In this document: positions 35,925 through 47,700 of the stretch, one piece after another
Layout of the letters: every line of letters starts with the position of its first letter
Position numbering within the stretch: position 1 is the first letter of the stretch
Source: Hanleya hanleyi
Lineage: Eukaryota > Mollusca > Polyplacophora > Lepidopleurida > Hanleyidae
DNA: 64,000 nucleotides
Assembly (NCBI GenBank): GCA_036873755.1
Contig: JAVTVY010025229.1
Coordinates: 1-64,000 of the forward strand
Reading direction: 5' to 3'
Program-made: the position numbers and the translations under genes
Notes under the pieces: generated by a model
What the model saw: the letters and a program-made list of their open reading frames with translations, nothing else
Told to the model about the DNA's origin: nothing
The model's database searches: none

Positions 35925-36270
35925 GTTGAGTCTCACAGATATGTGTTCTGAATACGAACTTGTATCTGGCGATCACATAGTTCATTATTTTCAAACAGAT
36001 GACAGGGCTTTTAATATCTAATATCGCTCGCAGGTGCTAGGTGCCGTGTGGTCATGTCAAGTAATATAACCACATGAACAGCTACAACCAAAGTGTGACT
36101 GGGATACAAATTATCTCAGGAATCACTTTATTTGTTGTAATGTTTTTGGAAATATGCAGTCGGTGTATCTGCCTGTTGGGTTCTTGTCACCGGCTTTGTT
36201 TTCCACCATCCGTTTAATATTGCGTTGAATTTGGCCTCAGATCCTTTTGTGGGGTCTGAACTACTGGGAT
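35925..36270 (+). mobile_element. family C copy, shortened
   Basis: Begins at the 'ctgttgagtctcacagatat' and 'tgttctgaatacgaacttgt' blocks. It contains the core 'gcaggtgctaggtgccgtgt' and ends at a 'gcgttgaatttggcctcaga' block. The Cys cluster portion is absent. Confidence 0.65.
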
Positions 36271-37732
36271 ACAAATTATGTTCATAAACTATTCAATGGC
36301 TGGGGAATGGGTGTAATATTGTGCAATGTGGCTGCCTGTAATTTGTAAACATTTGTTCTGAGGGGTTGGTCTGAGTGTGATGATTTGATCACGTTTCACA
36401 TATTGGACTGGAGTAATTGCTCGGACAATGTTTTCAATAATTTTCTGTTTATTAGGCAACAGTGTCGGTGACGTTGTCCTTTCATCTATCAGTCTCAATT
36501 TTGGTAGCTGGTATATCGTATCCCATAAATGTATCCACACCAGTCAAATTATCGATTTTCCATGATTTCCGGATTTTTAGCCCAAGAAAGTGACATTGAC
36601 ATTGAAATTGATATGCGATAATTCGTCTTCGTCTGATATATTCACTCACTAAAATGCGATTTACGATGATTTTGTGGTGTATAGAGGAGTTGGTTTATCA
36701 CATATTGATCTCAATTTTGGTGCGCGAGGAGTGGGGATTCCATAGCTATCTTGACGGAATTTGAGAGAAATCGCAGCCAAATTCTTAAGTAAAGAAATTA
36801 ACAAAAGTCGGACCAAGAAGTAGGGATTGCCTTCCATATGGATTCGTCAGCTATAGGCGACGTATGTCCCAAAAGATAGGAACAAGTGCAATCACTGCTG
36901 ACATCCATCAAACCAAAAACACGTTAGTTTTCAAAGTGTACCATGACTTTTTTAATATAAGTTATTTCTGCCTATATTCGGAAACAGCCAATCTCAAAAG
37001 CTCATTTTATAGCCAATCTGTTGAAATCTTCGATTATATTGTGAAGCCTTTAGCATGTAATGGTATAGGAAAGGTTCGGTGAATGTAATAATCTTTCCTG
37101 TGCCATATGGATATTTTTCGTTGTTGTTTCGGTATTGTATGGCCGGTAGAGAACCATTGCTTAATTTTGACGTGCATCTAATTTCGATACAGTTTTCACG
37201 GTCTTACTACAATAGTTCTTCATGCAAGCGAAGTAATCACAAACTTCAATCTCTCTTTGAGGATACTAATGCTTTGTGTGGGTCGGGCTAATATCTCAGA
37301 AATCTTCAGTCGATACATTTCTCCGGTCAAATCTACCGTACTCAATATCCGGCCTAGTTTTCTTTATGGATATCCACGAATAACACGGTGTAGGAGGCTT
37401 CGAGAGAAAACTGTCAGTTTGAAATGGTGGTTTTTATTAATAACTATCCGCGTCTAGTCGGTTTTGACATGAGGAGGAACGTACAATTGTTGTTAGAGAT
37501 TCTTGTATACTAAAGATTGGCAAGTTAAATTAGACGCCAACGCTGGAGCTGGTACGCAACCAGTGAGGTTCCGTATAAACTTATAAGAGCAAAATATAAA
37601 TTGACAAAGAATACTTTGTACATAGTTGATTGTATAACAAGCTTTCCCCATCATCAGGTCATACATGGCAATCTGCAACTCCAGAAAACAATAGCAAAGA
37701 TTTCACAGTATGGTGCGAGTACACCTAAGCTG
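36271..37732. other. no gene recognised
   Basis: Several ORFs of 60-83 residues occur on both strands (for example 36289-36540 minus, 36864-37082 plus), with no domain, no conserved copy and no splice support. I call nothing. Confidence 0.35.
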
Positions 37733-37763
37733 TAATAATAATAATAATAATATAATAATAATA
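37733..37763. repeat. (TAA)n microsatellite
   Basis: About ten AAT/TAA units with one interruption, followed by 'aggctttatttatgctcgat'. Confidence 0.9.
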
Positions 37764-38454
37764 GGCTTTATTTATGCTCGATAAAACTCTTAGGCTAATG
37801 TCTTTCTGCCAGAGGGTCGAGTCATGCATAATATATACAATTAAGAACATAATATATACACTAGTAGACACAGATAAAACTCTTTTGCTACTATTTAAAA
37901 ATATAGATAGAGTTTGTTGTCTAATAAATAAGTAAATATTATTGAAAACATTGCCCGAGCTATTGAAGCTGTGTCTTCAATGTGTACAAACAACACATAA
38001 TATTCACATGGGCTATGTTGCTAGTGAACTGTGATCTTAGTTGAATTACATTAAGTGTAAAACATATAGCCCAGTTATATGTAGATTGGACCGTTGCAAT
38101 GATATGGACTGAAAATTTCCGAATACTTTCAAAATTATCCGGTCTTACACAAAGTATTCGTATCCTCTCCTCTTTGTGTTTATACTTCGGCTGCATGGAG
38201 AACTGTTGTAGATGACACGGGGAGATGATGCAATTTCCCCCAGCTCTTCATGGAATGACGAGCACTGCAAAGAAACTAGCCACTGGTCATTGGAAAGATT
38301 AGCATTGTCCGGCCATTTTCTACATGAGTTCATGCTTTCTCAGTATAGCGTTAGACTTGAAATGGTATTTTAAGATTCCTTCATGTAGAATGTAAGGAAA
38401 TATAGCTACTGATTTGTATTCCGACACGAAAGAAGTCCGCGTACTTTCGGTCCA
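37764..38454. other. no feature recognised
   Basis: No gene or repeat match supported. Confidence 0.35.
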
Positions 38455-38800
38455 TGGTAGACGTTTAGATCTGACTGCTAACGCCAATTCCAAAACAGGC
38501 ATACAATGACATAGACGTAAACACGAGCTAATTTCTTGTAAGATAGAAGAGGTCAACAGTTAATGATATAATGAGGTTCTTTTCGTCCGGTCAGTATCAT
38601 TTATCAGAATATGTTTATCTAAGTTACTTTCCAAGTCGTTTTCTTGGGTTTAACACTTTGATTGTGAATGTTCATGTTAACATCGTGATGATCCTTTGTT
38701 TTGAATGAGGTTCATACTCCCTATCCTTCGGTTAAGCGGGATTAGATACAAGTTACGAAATGTGCACTAGAGATCTTGCACGCCATGATCGTATTTTGAA
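38455..38800 (-). mobile_element. family B tail with trace of RT C-terminus, inverted
   Basis: The reverse complement reads the last codons of the B RT (gcgtgcaagatct region), then the tail: 'acttgtatctaatcccgctt', the core, 'gtgaacattcacaatcaaag', and a diverged end near 'agatctaaacgtctac'. Old, diverged copy. Confidence 0.65.
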
Positions 38801-39122
38801 ATGATCCGATATTATTCACATTATTATTTGAGAAACCTTATCGGGGGAGTTTAGCGAAATAATCTTGTGGGGCAAGTTGCAAAAATAATGTTGCGTGACG
38901 TTTATTGAAATCGTCACATTTCTCCTACGATATAGCAAATGCTACTAGGAGAAGTATGAACACGCCATAGGCTATCCTTCTAGAATATTGCTATCCAGAC
39001 TATGTCACCTTTATCGTAAAGTCTGTGAAAGAGTAAGGCCTTGCCAGTTTGATGAAGCTATTTAAAGTCCAACTCCTTACTATGAGATGTTTCATTAAAT
39101 TTAAGAAACGTCAGGTATGTAT

Positions 39123-40959
39123 CCTCAAAAGTATCGCTTATACAGGGATTATACAAACCAAGGAATATAAAATGAAGACATAATGGCTTCCGATATTACT
39201 GATACAGGGTTTCCTGCTAAGTATGCACCAGACTCTGTGTTATCATCTCCCCAATCACGAGGTCGCGAGTCGCCCCTAAATATCCAATAACGTCCCGACC
39301 CGTACACGTCCAAATGTCGAATCAGATGATTGAAGTGAATCGGGATGATTCAGGGCTGTTCGGTGGGTCATTTCGGTCTCGAGGGGAATTTCAATTAACC
39401 ATTTTCAATCATTAGGCTCGCTAGCCATGCTATTACTGAGTGTCTCTTAGATCATAAAGTTCTATCACTGTTCGCCTAACCTATCGATTCTCAGATTTAA
39501 TGTGTTTGTTTCAAGGTATATTCTGTAAAGGCCGTGGCTATCGGTGGATTAATCGACATTAGAGAGTAATTTCGGTTGGGCCACAAAAGTGATCCGTCGT
39601 TGTTATAGCGTAAACCGTGTAATCTTATCTCCAATATATCCTAGGGTCTGTCGGTTACAGATTTGTACGTCCCTGTTTTTGGATAACGCTTCCTTTATTC
39701 CTCCCCTGTAACACGACTTAATTTCGCCGTGTTATTGTATAGGTCTGATATTTGCATAGAATACACATATTTGTGCCTCCATGCACTCTGAATTGGGACG
39801 CGTTAAATTTAGTGTTTGCCTCTATGCATTGCATGAATCTTTTCGTCAAAGGAAGGAGTAGGTTCGAATAGTACAGACGCACGGTACTAAACGGAACCGA
39901 AAACATCAATTTTATTTCATAAGCAAGGTATTTTGCATCATTATACGAATCTAGCATTTTTGAAATGTATGTCATCGTTCAATATCCTCACAGGAATAAT
40001 ACTCTATAAGTATAAGTATATATATAAGTATATGGGCGGTTCGGCAGTGGTCAGCCGTAGGACAATAGACTGACGTGAGGGCTTCTCCATTCCAGATTTA
40101 TTCCAAGTGAACGGTTGTATAACAGCCAGCCCGGCTCAGAAGAATCATTTTCGAAACAACCAAACGACTCCTTCAGTGCATTATATATATTCATTTTCAT
40201 TTCCGTGATAGGATTTGAAGAATGAAGACTTGTCTCTTACACAACCGCGCGGTTGGTACTCACCCGGACAAATGCCCTTCGTCAACACGAGACTACCATC
40301 TGGGTACGAATTAATAGGACAAGATACATTTAATTCCAGGCTCCAGCATGGATCAGCCAACAATCATAGTGAGGAGTAACCTGGGATTTTCCAGAACAAA
40401 TTGCTTGGAGATAAAGAACTCTGGCTCACGTTTGCTATGAAGCGACATACATCTTGACCGACGAACAATCTGATATTCAGCAATATAATTGCTCTATTCC
40501 ATCTGGAATTGTCCTGAAAGCGGTCAACCCCCAAGAAACGTTGGCGACATACTCAGATGATAAGTATATGATCATAGACATATATTTACGTGCGTGCTTG
40601 TAGTCCACCACTTGTATAAATGCTGGCTGGTCGCCAAAGCTGAATTATTTCGTAGCAGCCGTACATGAAGACAATATTTCAATACCCATTGCCATTTGAC
40701 ACGTTATGGTTTTCTGACCACAAGTTGCTTTTGTGGAGACAGTACATGGAACACCGGAGAAATTATACTTAAACGTAACATACAATTAATTGAGCACACA
40801 ATGCATATAAATATATCAACTTCTATATTTGCTAAAAAATTAAGCTAAATAAGGGATTTCCCTTTATTCAACAAATCAGTAGTTGTGACATTTAACATAG
40901 GTGTGTTTGTATATTCCATTTTGAATGGGTGTCGTGATTGATCTTCCAGGCTGTCTAAA
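39123..40959 (-). pseudogene. family G segment, copy 1: unidentified coding-like sequence
   Basis: A 1.84-kb segment repeated at 41356-45030. On the minus strand several successive blocks look like decayed or split protein sequence. About 40790-40660: YVTFKYNFSGVPCTVSTKAT onward, Cys-rich. Then about 40655-40490: FSFGDQPAFIQVVDYKHARK onward. Then 40363-40181: DPCWSLELNVSCPINSYPDG onward, with Cys spacing like an extracellular domain. Then about 40194-40050: NALKESFGCFENDSSEPGWL onward. Then 39975-39718: MTYISKMLDSYNDAKYLAYE onward. Finally about 39315-39170: DVYGSGRYWIFRGDSRPRDW onward. Frame changes and stops separate the blocks, some shared by both copies. I recognise no family; a host gene fragment, a transposon gene and an old viral insertion are all possible. 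Copy 1 is uninterrupted by retroelements. Confidence 0.5.
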
Positions 40960-40980
40960 TTACAACACATATAAGGGAAG

Positions 40981-41355
40981 TGGGAAGAGGTGCCGACATA
41001 CTGACTGCGTCACATGACTTCACAGAATAGTCTTCTGGTTAACCTATTCTAAAGCACATACCAAGAATCTAACGATTCGTGATATGTGTTGTATCTCAGG
41101 TACGCTTTTGTTGTACCTGTTTGATGTAACAACTTGGATGATATGACCACACACGGCCCCTAACACCGAAGCATAAACGTATTAGATACAAATCTAGAGA
41201 GCTATGATGGAAATGCTCTGACAACTCGTATACTGGTAATTGGTGAGCTGTTTCGCTGTGACAACTCGTACATTGGAGATTGGTGAGCTGTATCGTCGTC
41301 AGATGTAAATGACGGAATTAACACGAAAGACTAGTCTGTAACGCCCGATGTCGAC
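40981..41355 (-). mobile_element. family C copy between the two G copies
   Basis: Shows 'gacatactgactgcgtcaca', 'catgacttcacagaatagtc', a 'cacacggcccctaacaccga' core and an acgcccgatgtcgac end that meets G copy 2 exactly. It includes a 40-bp internal duplication (about 41219-41294, gacaactcgta... twice). Confidence 0.65.
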
Positions 41356-42708
41356 CCTCAAAAGTATCGCTTATACAGGGATTATACAAACCAAGGAATA
41401 TAAAATGAAGATATAATGACTTTCGACATTACTGATACAAGGTTTCCTACTAAGTATGAACCAGACTCAGTGTTATCAACTTCCCAATCACGAGGTCATG
41501 AGTCGCCACCAAATATCCAATAACGTCCCGACCCGTACACGTCCAAATGTCGAATCAGATGATTGAAGTGAACCGGGATGATTCAGTGCTGTTGAGTGGG
41601 TCATTTCGGTCTCGAGAGGAATTTCAATTAACCATTTCCAATCATTAGGCTCGCTAGCCATGCTATTACTGAGTGTCTCTCAGGTCATAAAGTTCTATCA
41701 CTGTTCGCCTAACCTATCGATTCTCAGATTTAATGCGTTTGTTTCAAGGTATATTCTGTAAAGGCCGTGGCTATCGGTGGATTAATCGACATTAGAGAGT
41801 AATTTCGGTTGGGCCACAAAAGTGATCCGTCGTTGTTATAGCGTAAACCGTGTAATCTTATCTCCAATATATCCTAGGGTCTGTCGGTTACAGATTTGTA
41901 CGTCCCTGTTTTTGGATAACGCTTGCTTTATTCCTCCCCTGTAACACGACTTAATTTCGCCGTGTTATTGTATAGGTCTGTGATATTTGCATAGAATACA
42001 CATATTTGTGCCTCCATGCACTCTGAATTGGGACGCGTTAAATTTAGTGTTTGCCTCTATGCATTGCATGAATCTTTTCGTCAAAGGAAGGAGTAGGTTC
42101 GAATAGTACAGACGCACGGTACTAAACGGAACCGAAAACATCAATTTTATTTCATAAGCAAGGTATTTTGCATCATTATACGAATCTAGCATTTTTGAAA
42201 TGTATGTCATCGTTCAATCTCCTCACAGGAATAATACTCTATAAGTATAAGTATATATATAAGTATATGGGCGGTTCGGCAGTGGTCAGCCCTATGACAA
42301 TAGACTGACGTGAGGGCTTCTCCATTCCAGATTTATGCCAAGTGAACGGTTGTATAACAGCCAGCCCGGCTCAGAAGAATCATTTTCAAAACAAGCAAAC
42401 GACTCCTTCAGTGCATTATATATATTCATTTCCATTTCAGTGATAGGATTTGAAGAATGAAGACTTGTCTCTTACACAACCGCGCGGTTGGTACTCACCC
42501 GGACAAACGCCCTTCGTCAACACGAGACTACCATCTGGGTACGAATTAATAGGACAAGATACATTTAATTCCAGGCTCCAGCATGGATCAGCCAACAATC
42601 ATAGTGAGGAGTAACCTGGGATTTTCCAGAACAAATTGCTTGGAGATAAAAACTCTGGCTCACGTTTGCTATGAAGCGACATACATCTTGACCGACGAAC
42701 AATCTGAC

Positions 42709-44175
42709 AAAAAGTTTCTCAGGGAAAGAGGTATTTGTCTTCCAACCAATCATAACGACATACCAAAAATATACTGGACTCCCAAAATTCATAAATCACC
42801 ATACAAAGCTAGATTCATAGCTGGTTCTAGAAGCTGCACCACCAAGCTTCTTTCAACCCTATTGACGAGGACCCTTCAGGAGGTAAAAGCATTTTGGGAA
42901 AGGTATTGCGCCACTATTTCTAAAAACTCTGGCGTTGAATGTATGTGGATATTGAAAACTCAAAATGTCTTACGGAAGAACTTGATGCTAAAGGTCACAT
43001 ACCGTATAGACATGTATCCACATGGGATTTCTCGACTCTATACTACAATCCCTCATCAGGACCTTATTGACCGTCTAAGTTCATTAATAGTATCTGTGTT
43101 CAAGAAAACTGATCGCAGATATATTAATGTAGGAAGCCATAAAGCATTCTTTAGCTCTACTACATACAAGAGGTATCATTCATGGGATGTTTCTTTGTTG
43201 ATAGAGTTGCTTGAATTTCTCATTAAAAATATCTATGTGAAATTTGGCAACACAATATATCAGCAGCATATAGGTATTGCAATGGATACTAATTGTGCAC
43301 CCCTGTTGCCTGACCTATATCTGTTCTCTTATGAATATGACTATATGCAGGCGCTTTCAAAAACCGATCCATTCAAAGCCTGTTCCTTCTCATTCACCAA
43401 ACGCTATATAGACGATCTTCTCGCTGTGGATAATCGCTATATAAATGACGCAGTGAAGGATATATATCCACCTTCACTGGATTTGAAGGAAACTACAGAT
43501 AGCCCTACAGGCACATCTTATTTAGACATGAAGATCTGACGGTGAAACATATTCTCATGGGCTGCATAGATTTTAAAACTGTAAGAGATACTTTTTATCG
43601 AGCAGATACGCTGGAAGATCTTTTTAGCAGAGTGAAAGAAGATTGTATTTTAGGTTATTTGAGAGAGATTGGTTTGTTGTACAAATTTTAATGCTTGTAC
43701 CTGTTTTAACGCATTAGTTTACCGAGTTTTTGAATTGATTACTTAGAATTTTGTTTGATCGTCGCTATATAGCTGAAATATTGCTGAATGCGACGTTAAG
43801 CCTTAATTCTCTCTCTCTCTCTCTTATTTAGATCTCTATCTCTATAAAAATGAAGCGGGCATTCTCTCTCGTCGACTTTATGACAAAAGAGATGATTACA
43901 ATTTCGACATCGTAAACTATCCCTTTCTGGATAGTAATATTCCAGTGGGACCTGCATATGGCGTATACATATTTCGCTTAGTAGCATTTGCTAGATCCTG
44001 TGTTAAATGTGATGACTTTAATCAACGTCACAAAACATTGTTGCAGAAACTTATAAAACAGGGCTATTCCACCAAGCGCCTCCACTCAAAGTTTCTCAAA
44101 TTTGGCGATACATATCGCATGCTGATAGCAGAATACGAACGTAGCGTGCAAGATCTATGGCGCTACGTTTCGTAA
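42709..44175 (+). pseudogene. Penelope-like RT, split by nested LINE tail
   Basis: Largest RT of this type in the window. In order: DIPKIYWTPKIHKSPYKARF (RT finger region), a SCTTKLLSTLLTRTL block, a motif-A-like region around GISRLYTTIPHQDLIDRL, GIAMDTNCAPLLPDLYLFSY (motif B) and RYIDDLLAVDNRY (motif C, catalytic DD). The frame breaks where the LINE tail enters at 43527. It resumes after 43821 with YLYKNEAGILSRRLYDKRDD, then PAYGVYIFRLVAFARSC, and ends at LWRYVS before a stop at 44173-44175. In motif B the usual GxPMGTNCAP reads GIAMDTNCAP, so a Pro and a Gly are changed. No GIY-YIG domain is present; in Naiad/Chlamys-type elements it lies at the N-terminus, which is missing here. Confidence 0.8.
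43527..43821 (+). mobile_element. LINE family L 3' tail nested in the RT
   Basis: Flanked by an 11-bp target-site duplication, TCTTATTTAGA (43516-43526 and 43822-43832). It begins in the C-terminal coding region (LTVKH-like, catattctcatgggctgcat) and ends with 'gaatgcgacgttaagcctta' plus (CT)n. The empty site is seen in the B copy at 4125-4137 (catcatatttagatc). Confidence 0.92.
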
Positions 44176-45030
44176 CTTGTGTCTAATTCCGCTTAACCCG
44201 GGGCTAGGGGCCGTATGAACCCATGTACTTCAAGATCCTCATGGTACTTATATGAACAGTCACAATCAAAGCGTGACTGAGATACATCATTCTTTAGATG
44301 ACGACCTTACAACGAATATTATGGATTAAGAATACCGATCAGCGATACGGATTTGATATTTTTGGAACATCATGATGTCTTGCCGGCATCATTGAAAACT
44401 GTTGACCGCTTCTCTCTTGCAGGAAACAAGCCTATGTTTATGTATACTATGATTGTCTTTTTGGAATAGGTCTTTGGATTATGGACGCGGATATTCTCTA
44501 ATGGACGACGGCTGGATTATGAATGACGGACTAGACGCTTGTAATTCAGCAATATAATTGCTCTATTCCATCTGGAATTGTCCTGAAAGCGGTCAACCCC
44601 CAAGAAACGTTGGCGACATACTCAGATGATAAGTATATGATCATAGACATATATTTACGTGCGTGCTTGTAGTCCACCACTTGTATAAATGTTGGCTGGT
44701 CGCCAAAGCTGAATTATTTCGCAGCAGCTGCACATGAAGACAATATTTCAATACCTATTGCCATTTGACACGTTATGGTTTTCTGACCACAAGTTGCTTT
44801 TGTCGGGACAGTACATGGAACACCGGAGAAATTATACTTAAACGTAACATACAATTAATTGAGCACACAATGCATATAAATATATCAACTTCTATATTTG
44901 CTAAAAAATTAAGCTAAATAAGGGATTTCCCTTTATTCAACAAATCAGTAGTTCAGTGACATTTAACATAGGTGTGTTTGTACATTCCATTTTGAATGGG
45001 TGTCGTGATTGATCTTCCAGGCTGTCTAAA

Positions 45031-45588
45031 GGCTGAGTCTGTTATAACAATATTATCACGAGTGAACGATTACATGCGTTGGTGGTGAGAGAATATAACG
45101 GCGTCTCTGAGAAGAGGAAATATGTTTGACCTCTCGATCAGAGTGTATTATACCCAAAGACATTACCGAAAATAATACATAATAAATAACCCACTTCTAC
45201 GTAACCCACTTCTTCTGGTATTATCATTATCAATTATCATAAAGATTTCCTGATGGTACTGATACGGTGCTTGATTTCATGTAATTAATGGTTTGGTGTT
45301 ACTTCACTTGGAGTAAGTGTTTAAGTTCCTATCCTCGTACATATGTCAATCAGTATACAATATATTGTTATTACCTTAAATGTGATAACAGCGCAACCGA
45401 TATCAACTCCATGAATTTACTGTGAGGCTAACCGTATTTCAACTTGTGTTATTCGACGGACGTTATTATGGGCACTCGCCCTCGTTGGTTTTTTTGCTCC
45501 TATCTCCGGAAATTCAAGAAATTGAGAGCTGAAACTTCGTGACATTTTAGATTATCATATTGGGGTCATTTTGAGCTTATTTGGATGA
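45031..45588. other. no gene recognised
   Basis: No match supported. A 15-base poly-C run follows at 45589-45603. Confidence 0.35.
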
Positions 45589-45960
45589 CCCCCCCCCCCC
45601 CCCGAGCAGACGATCATGGGTGAAGTCAAAATGGCGGCCAAGTGGGGGTATCAGAAAAGTGATGTTTTCTCCATATTTCTTCAAAAATTACGCCAAGAAT
45701 CAGCATGTTTATTCAACGCGATTCTATGTGTTTTACCCAAACTATATGTCTTAGTATCGCCAAAAAACACCCCCCTCATTTGCTTCCCCCTCCCTTCCCC
45801 CATTAACACTATCAGGCCTGAGGAAGAGGAGCCAAAACACGAGCAGAGGATCATGGGTAAATTCAAAATGGCGTCCATGTGGGGTACAAGAAAAAGTGAT
45901 GTTTTCGACATATTTCTTCACAATTTTTGCTTTTCTGTACGGAAAAGTGGGTAAAACTTA
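45589..45960 (+). repeat. poly-C tract and local F-like direct repeat
   Basis: Poly-C at 45589-45603. Two related segments follow, about 45604-45700 and 45840-45940. Each has gagcag, gatcatgggt, 'tcaaaatggcg' and 'aaaagtgatgttttc' blocks in that order. An inverted relative is at about 56910-57010. The ORF at 45616-45954 spans both and is probably not a gene. Confidence 0.6.
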
Positions 45961-46334
45961 TATTATTTTATATCAGATTATTATTTACTAATTTATCATG
46001 CAGTTTTTGCGAAGAAAAAATTAAAATAAAAAATTCGAAGATTTTGTTTCACTCATATGGTGAGAGTAGGTTTGGTTGGTGGAGGAAGCCGGAGTACCCG
46101 AGGGGAACCACACCCCGTCGGCAAGTAACTGACAAACTTTCACACATGCGCCAGCGGGGCATTTTGCTTAGAAGCAATAGGAACTTGATAATGTGATGTC
46201 CAGCATTGTAATATCATTTGTCTGTATTGCATCATGTGATCTGTCCTCATTGTTTTATAGGGTGGATGGAGGGTGTCTGGTTCCATGCTGCTTCACAGAC
46301 GCCTTCTTTGAAGTAGCAGAAACGCAATCTGGCT

Positions 46335-46422
46335 GGGTGGTGCTTAGTTGGTTCGTCGCGATATGATGGAAATAATGTTGAAACGACGTTACATCCTATT
46401 CACTCACCCACTTCGTGTTTAG
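46335..46422 (-). mobile_element. SINE-like element fragment, inverted
   Basis: The reverse complement reads gagtgaataggatgtaacgt, 'cgtttcaacattatttccat' and catatcgcgacg, matching the start of the element at 3574. It lacks the hairpin part. Confidence 0.6.
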
Positions 46423-47334
46423 CGAAGCCATCACTTTTTGCTCAATGAACTTACCAAAAACGAGTTTTTTTTTATCTTCTGAAAGCTATTTGTTCAGGGA
46501 ATCAGGATCTAGTGATGCTTGCGTTCGTTAGGTTACTACAACTGAAGTATTTGAGCGCAAATAGAACGGTTTGTCCAGATTTGTCTTTGAAATATCCTCG
46601 CTGATAACTTCCAAAGTATTCATAAAAGTTTCAAATTCCCAAAATATACCATTCAAACAAAATTAATCTGCTCACTTGTTTTAATTTCGTCCTAGAAATG
46701 ATTTTATGATAGTTCAACAAATCCTCACCGGACGAAAAGTTCACAGAAATCTATAGAACCGGGACAAATGTACAAAAAAAATACGCACTCCTATTTAGTT
46801 CTGTATATGTAAAACGTTGTGTCCAAATCCCATTAATTTACGCAAAATAGCATAGAATACGGAGGAAACGAGAGTTGATTTGTTTTAAATTTATGACCGG
46901 TAGGTTTTACAACGATGCATTATTTCATCATGTGTTATCAGATAAACATGCATGGATTACCTGCATTCCTTACCGACTAATCCATACGCCTTGCCTGACA
47001 GCTAATTTTTCATGGAAAGAAAAACCTTCCCATGATTTTTATTCCGCCAACCCCTAGAGTGAACAATGCATTCCAATGTTTTGGAATAAAACATTTTTTT
47101 CTTAATATGGCCTGTATGCTTTTGACAAGACGCATTGCGTATATTTGCTGTATCTTCTTAAGGAGATTGCTTAGATATATACTGAAGCACGGGAACATAA
47201 CACCTTGGTCAACATGAACAAAACCGCAGTCACATTTCGAACCGTTTTTATTGATATGTACTGTGGATAGACTGCAAACAAGAGTGTTAACTTGTAGTTT
47301 TCTCAGCTATACTGAAGTATTCCGGAATTGAAGC
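46423..47334. other. no gene recognised
   Basis: Short ORFs on both strands at 46875-47217 have no coding character that I can support. Confidence 0.35.
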
Positions 47335-47700
47335 AGACCGGCTCGACTTTGGTTATCGATTTGCTTGTTAACTTGATACGACCGGGGATTCATTATACTA
47401 ATAACTCGTATTGCCCTGATCAGTTTTGTTATATCGGCTAAATGCCAGATTTGTAGAGTATTGTAAAGGGTTCTTTCGTGGCGAATGGACTCGGTGCTTG
47501 AAGCTCATCGGGCATTAGAGAACGTTGAAAAGCTCTTAACCAGTATTCGCGCTTCACAAAGACCCAAATTAACCAGTACGTGCGCAGTTATTGACTTTCC
47601 TCGGTTGGCTTCAATGATGAAGCTAATAATGTAGGCAATTGATAATATTTGGGATGAAGAGATTAATTACCGGCCTCTTTTAGCAACACATTACCGCAAT
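47335..47700 (-). repeat. family H repeat, copy 3, inverted
   Basis: The reverse complement matches 32040-32400 block by block ('gtcaataactgcgcacgtac', 'ctggttaagagcttttcaac', 'atgagcttcaagcaccgagt'). Near 47355 it shares 'atcgatttgcttgttaactt' with the inverse of 10420. Confidence 0.65.

Larger units (their letters stand above)
42709..44543 (+). mobile_element. family B Penelope-like retroelement inserted in G copy 2
   Basis: G copy 1 reads cgaacaatctgatattcagc. Copy 2 breaks after cgaacaatctga and resumes at attcagcaatataattgc. The insert starts inside the RT coding region (5' truncated) and ends with the B tail at gactagacgcttgta. No target-site duplication longer than about one base is visible, and one T appears lost. 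The tail is 44177-44543. Confidence 0.88.
41356..45030 (-). pseudogene. family G segment, copy 2, split by a retroelement
   Basis: Left part 41356-42708 and right part 44543-45030 match copy 1 with few differences, offset 2233 bp on the left. The minus-strand blocks described for copy 1 are all present, several with extra substitutions. One example is a stop in the GRYWIFGGDS block near 41500. A frame covering the CRFIANVSQSF region is open at 42565-42792 because this copy lacks a base that copy 1 has. Divergence is not concentrated at silent sites, so this copy at least is evolving without protein constraint. Confidence 0.55.

Noticed and set aside
45616..45954. 112-residue ORF as a gene
   Set aside because: It spans two copies of a local direct repeat with poly-C at its start; the repeated MGxxKMAxxWG segments are the repeat translated.
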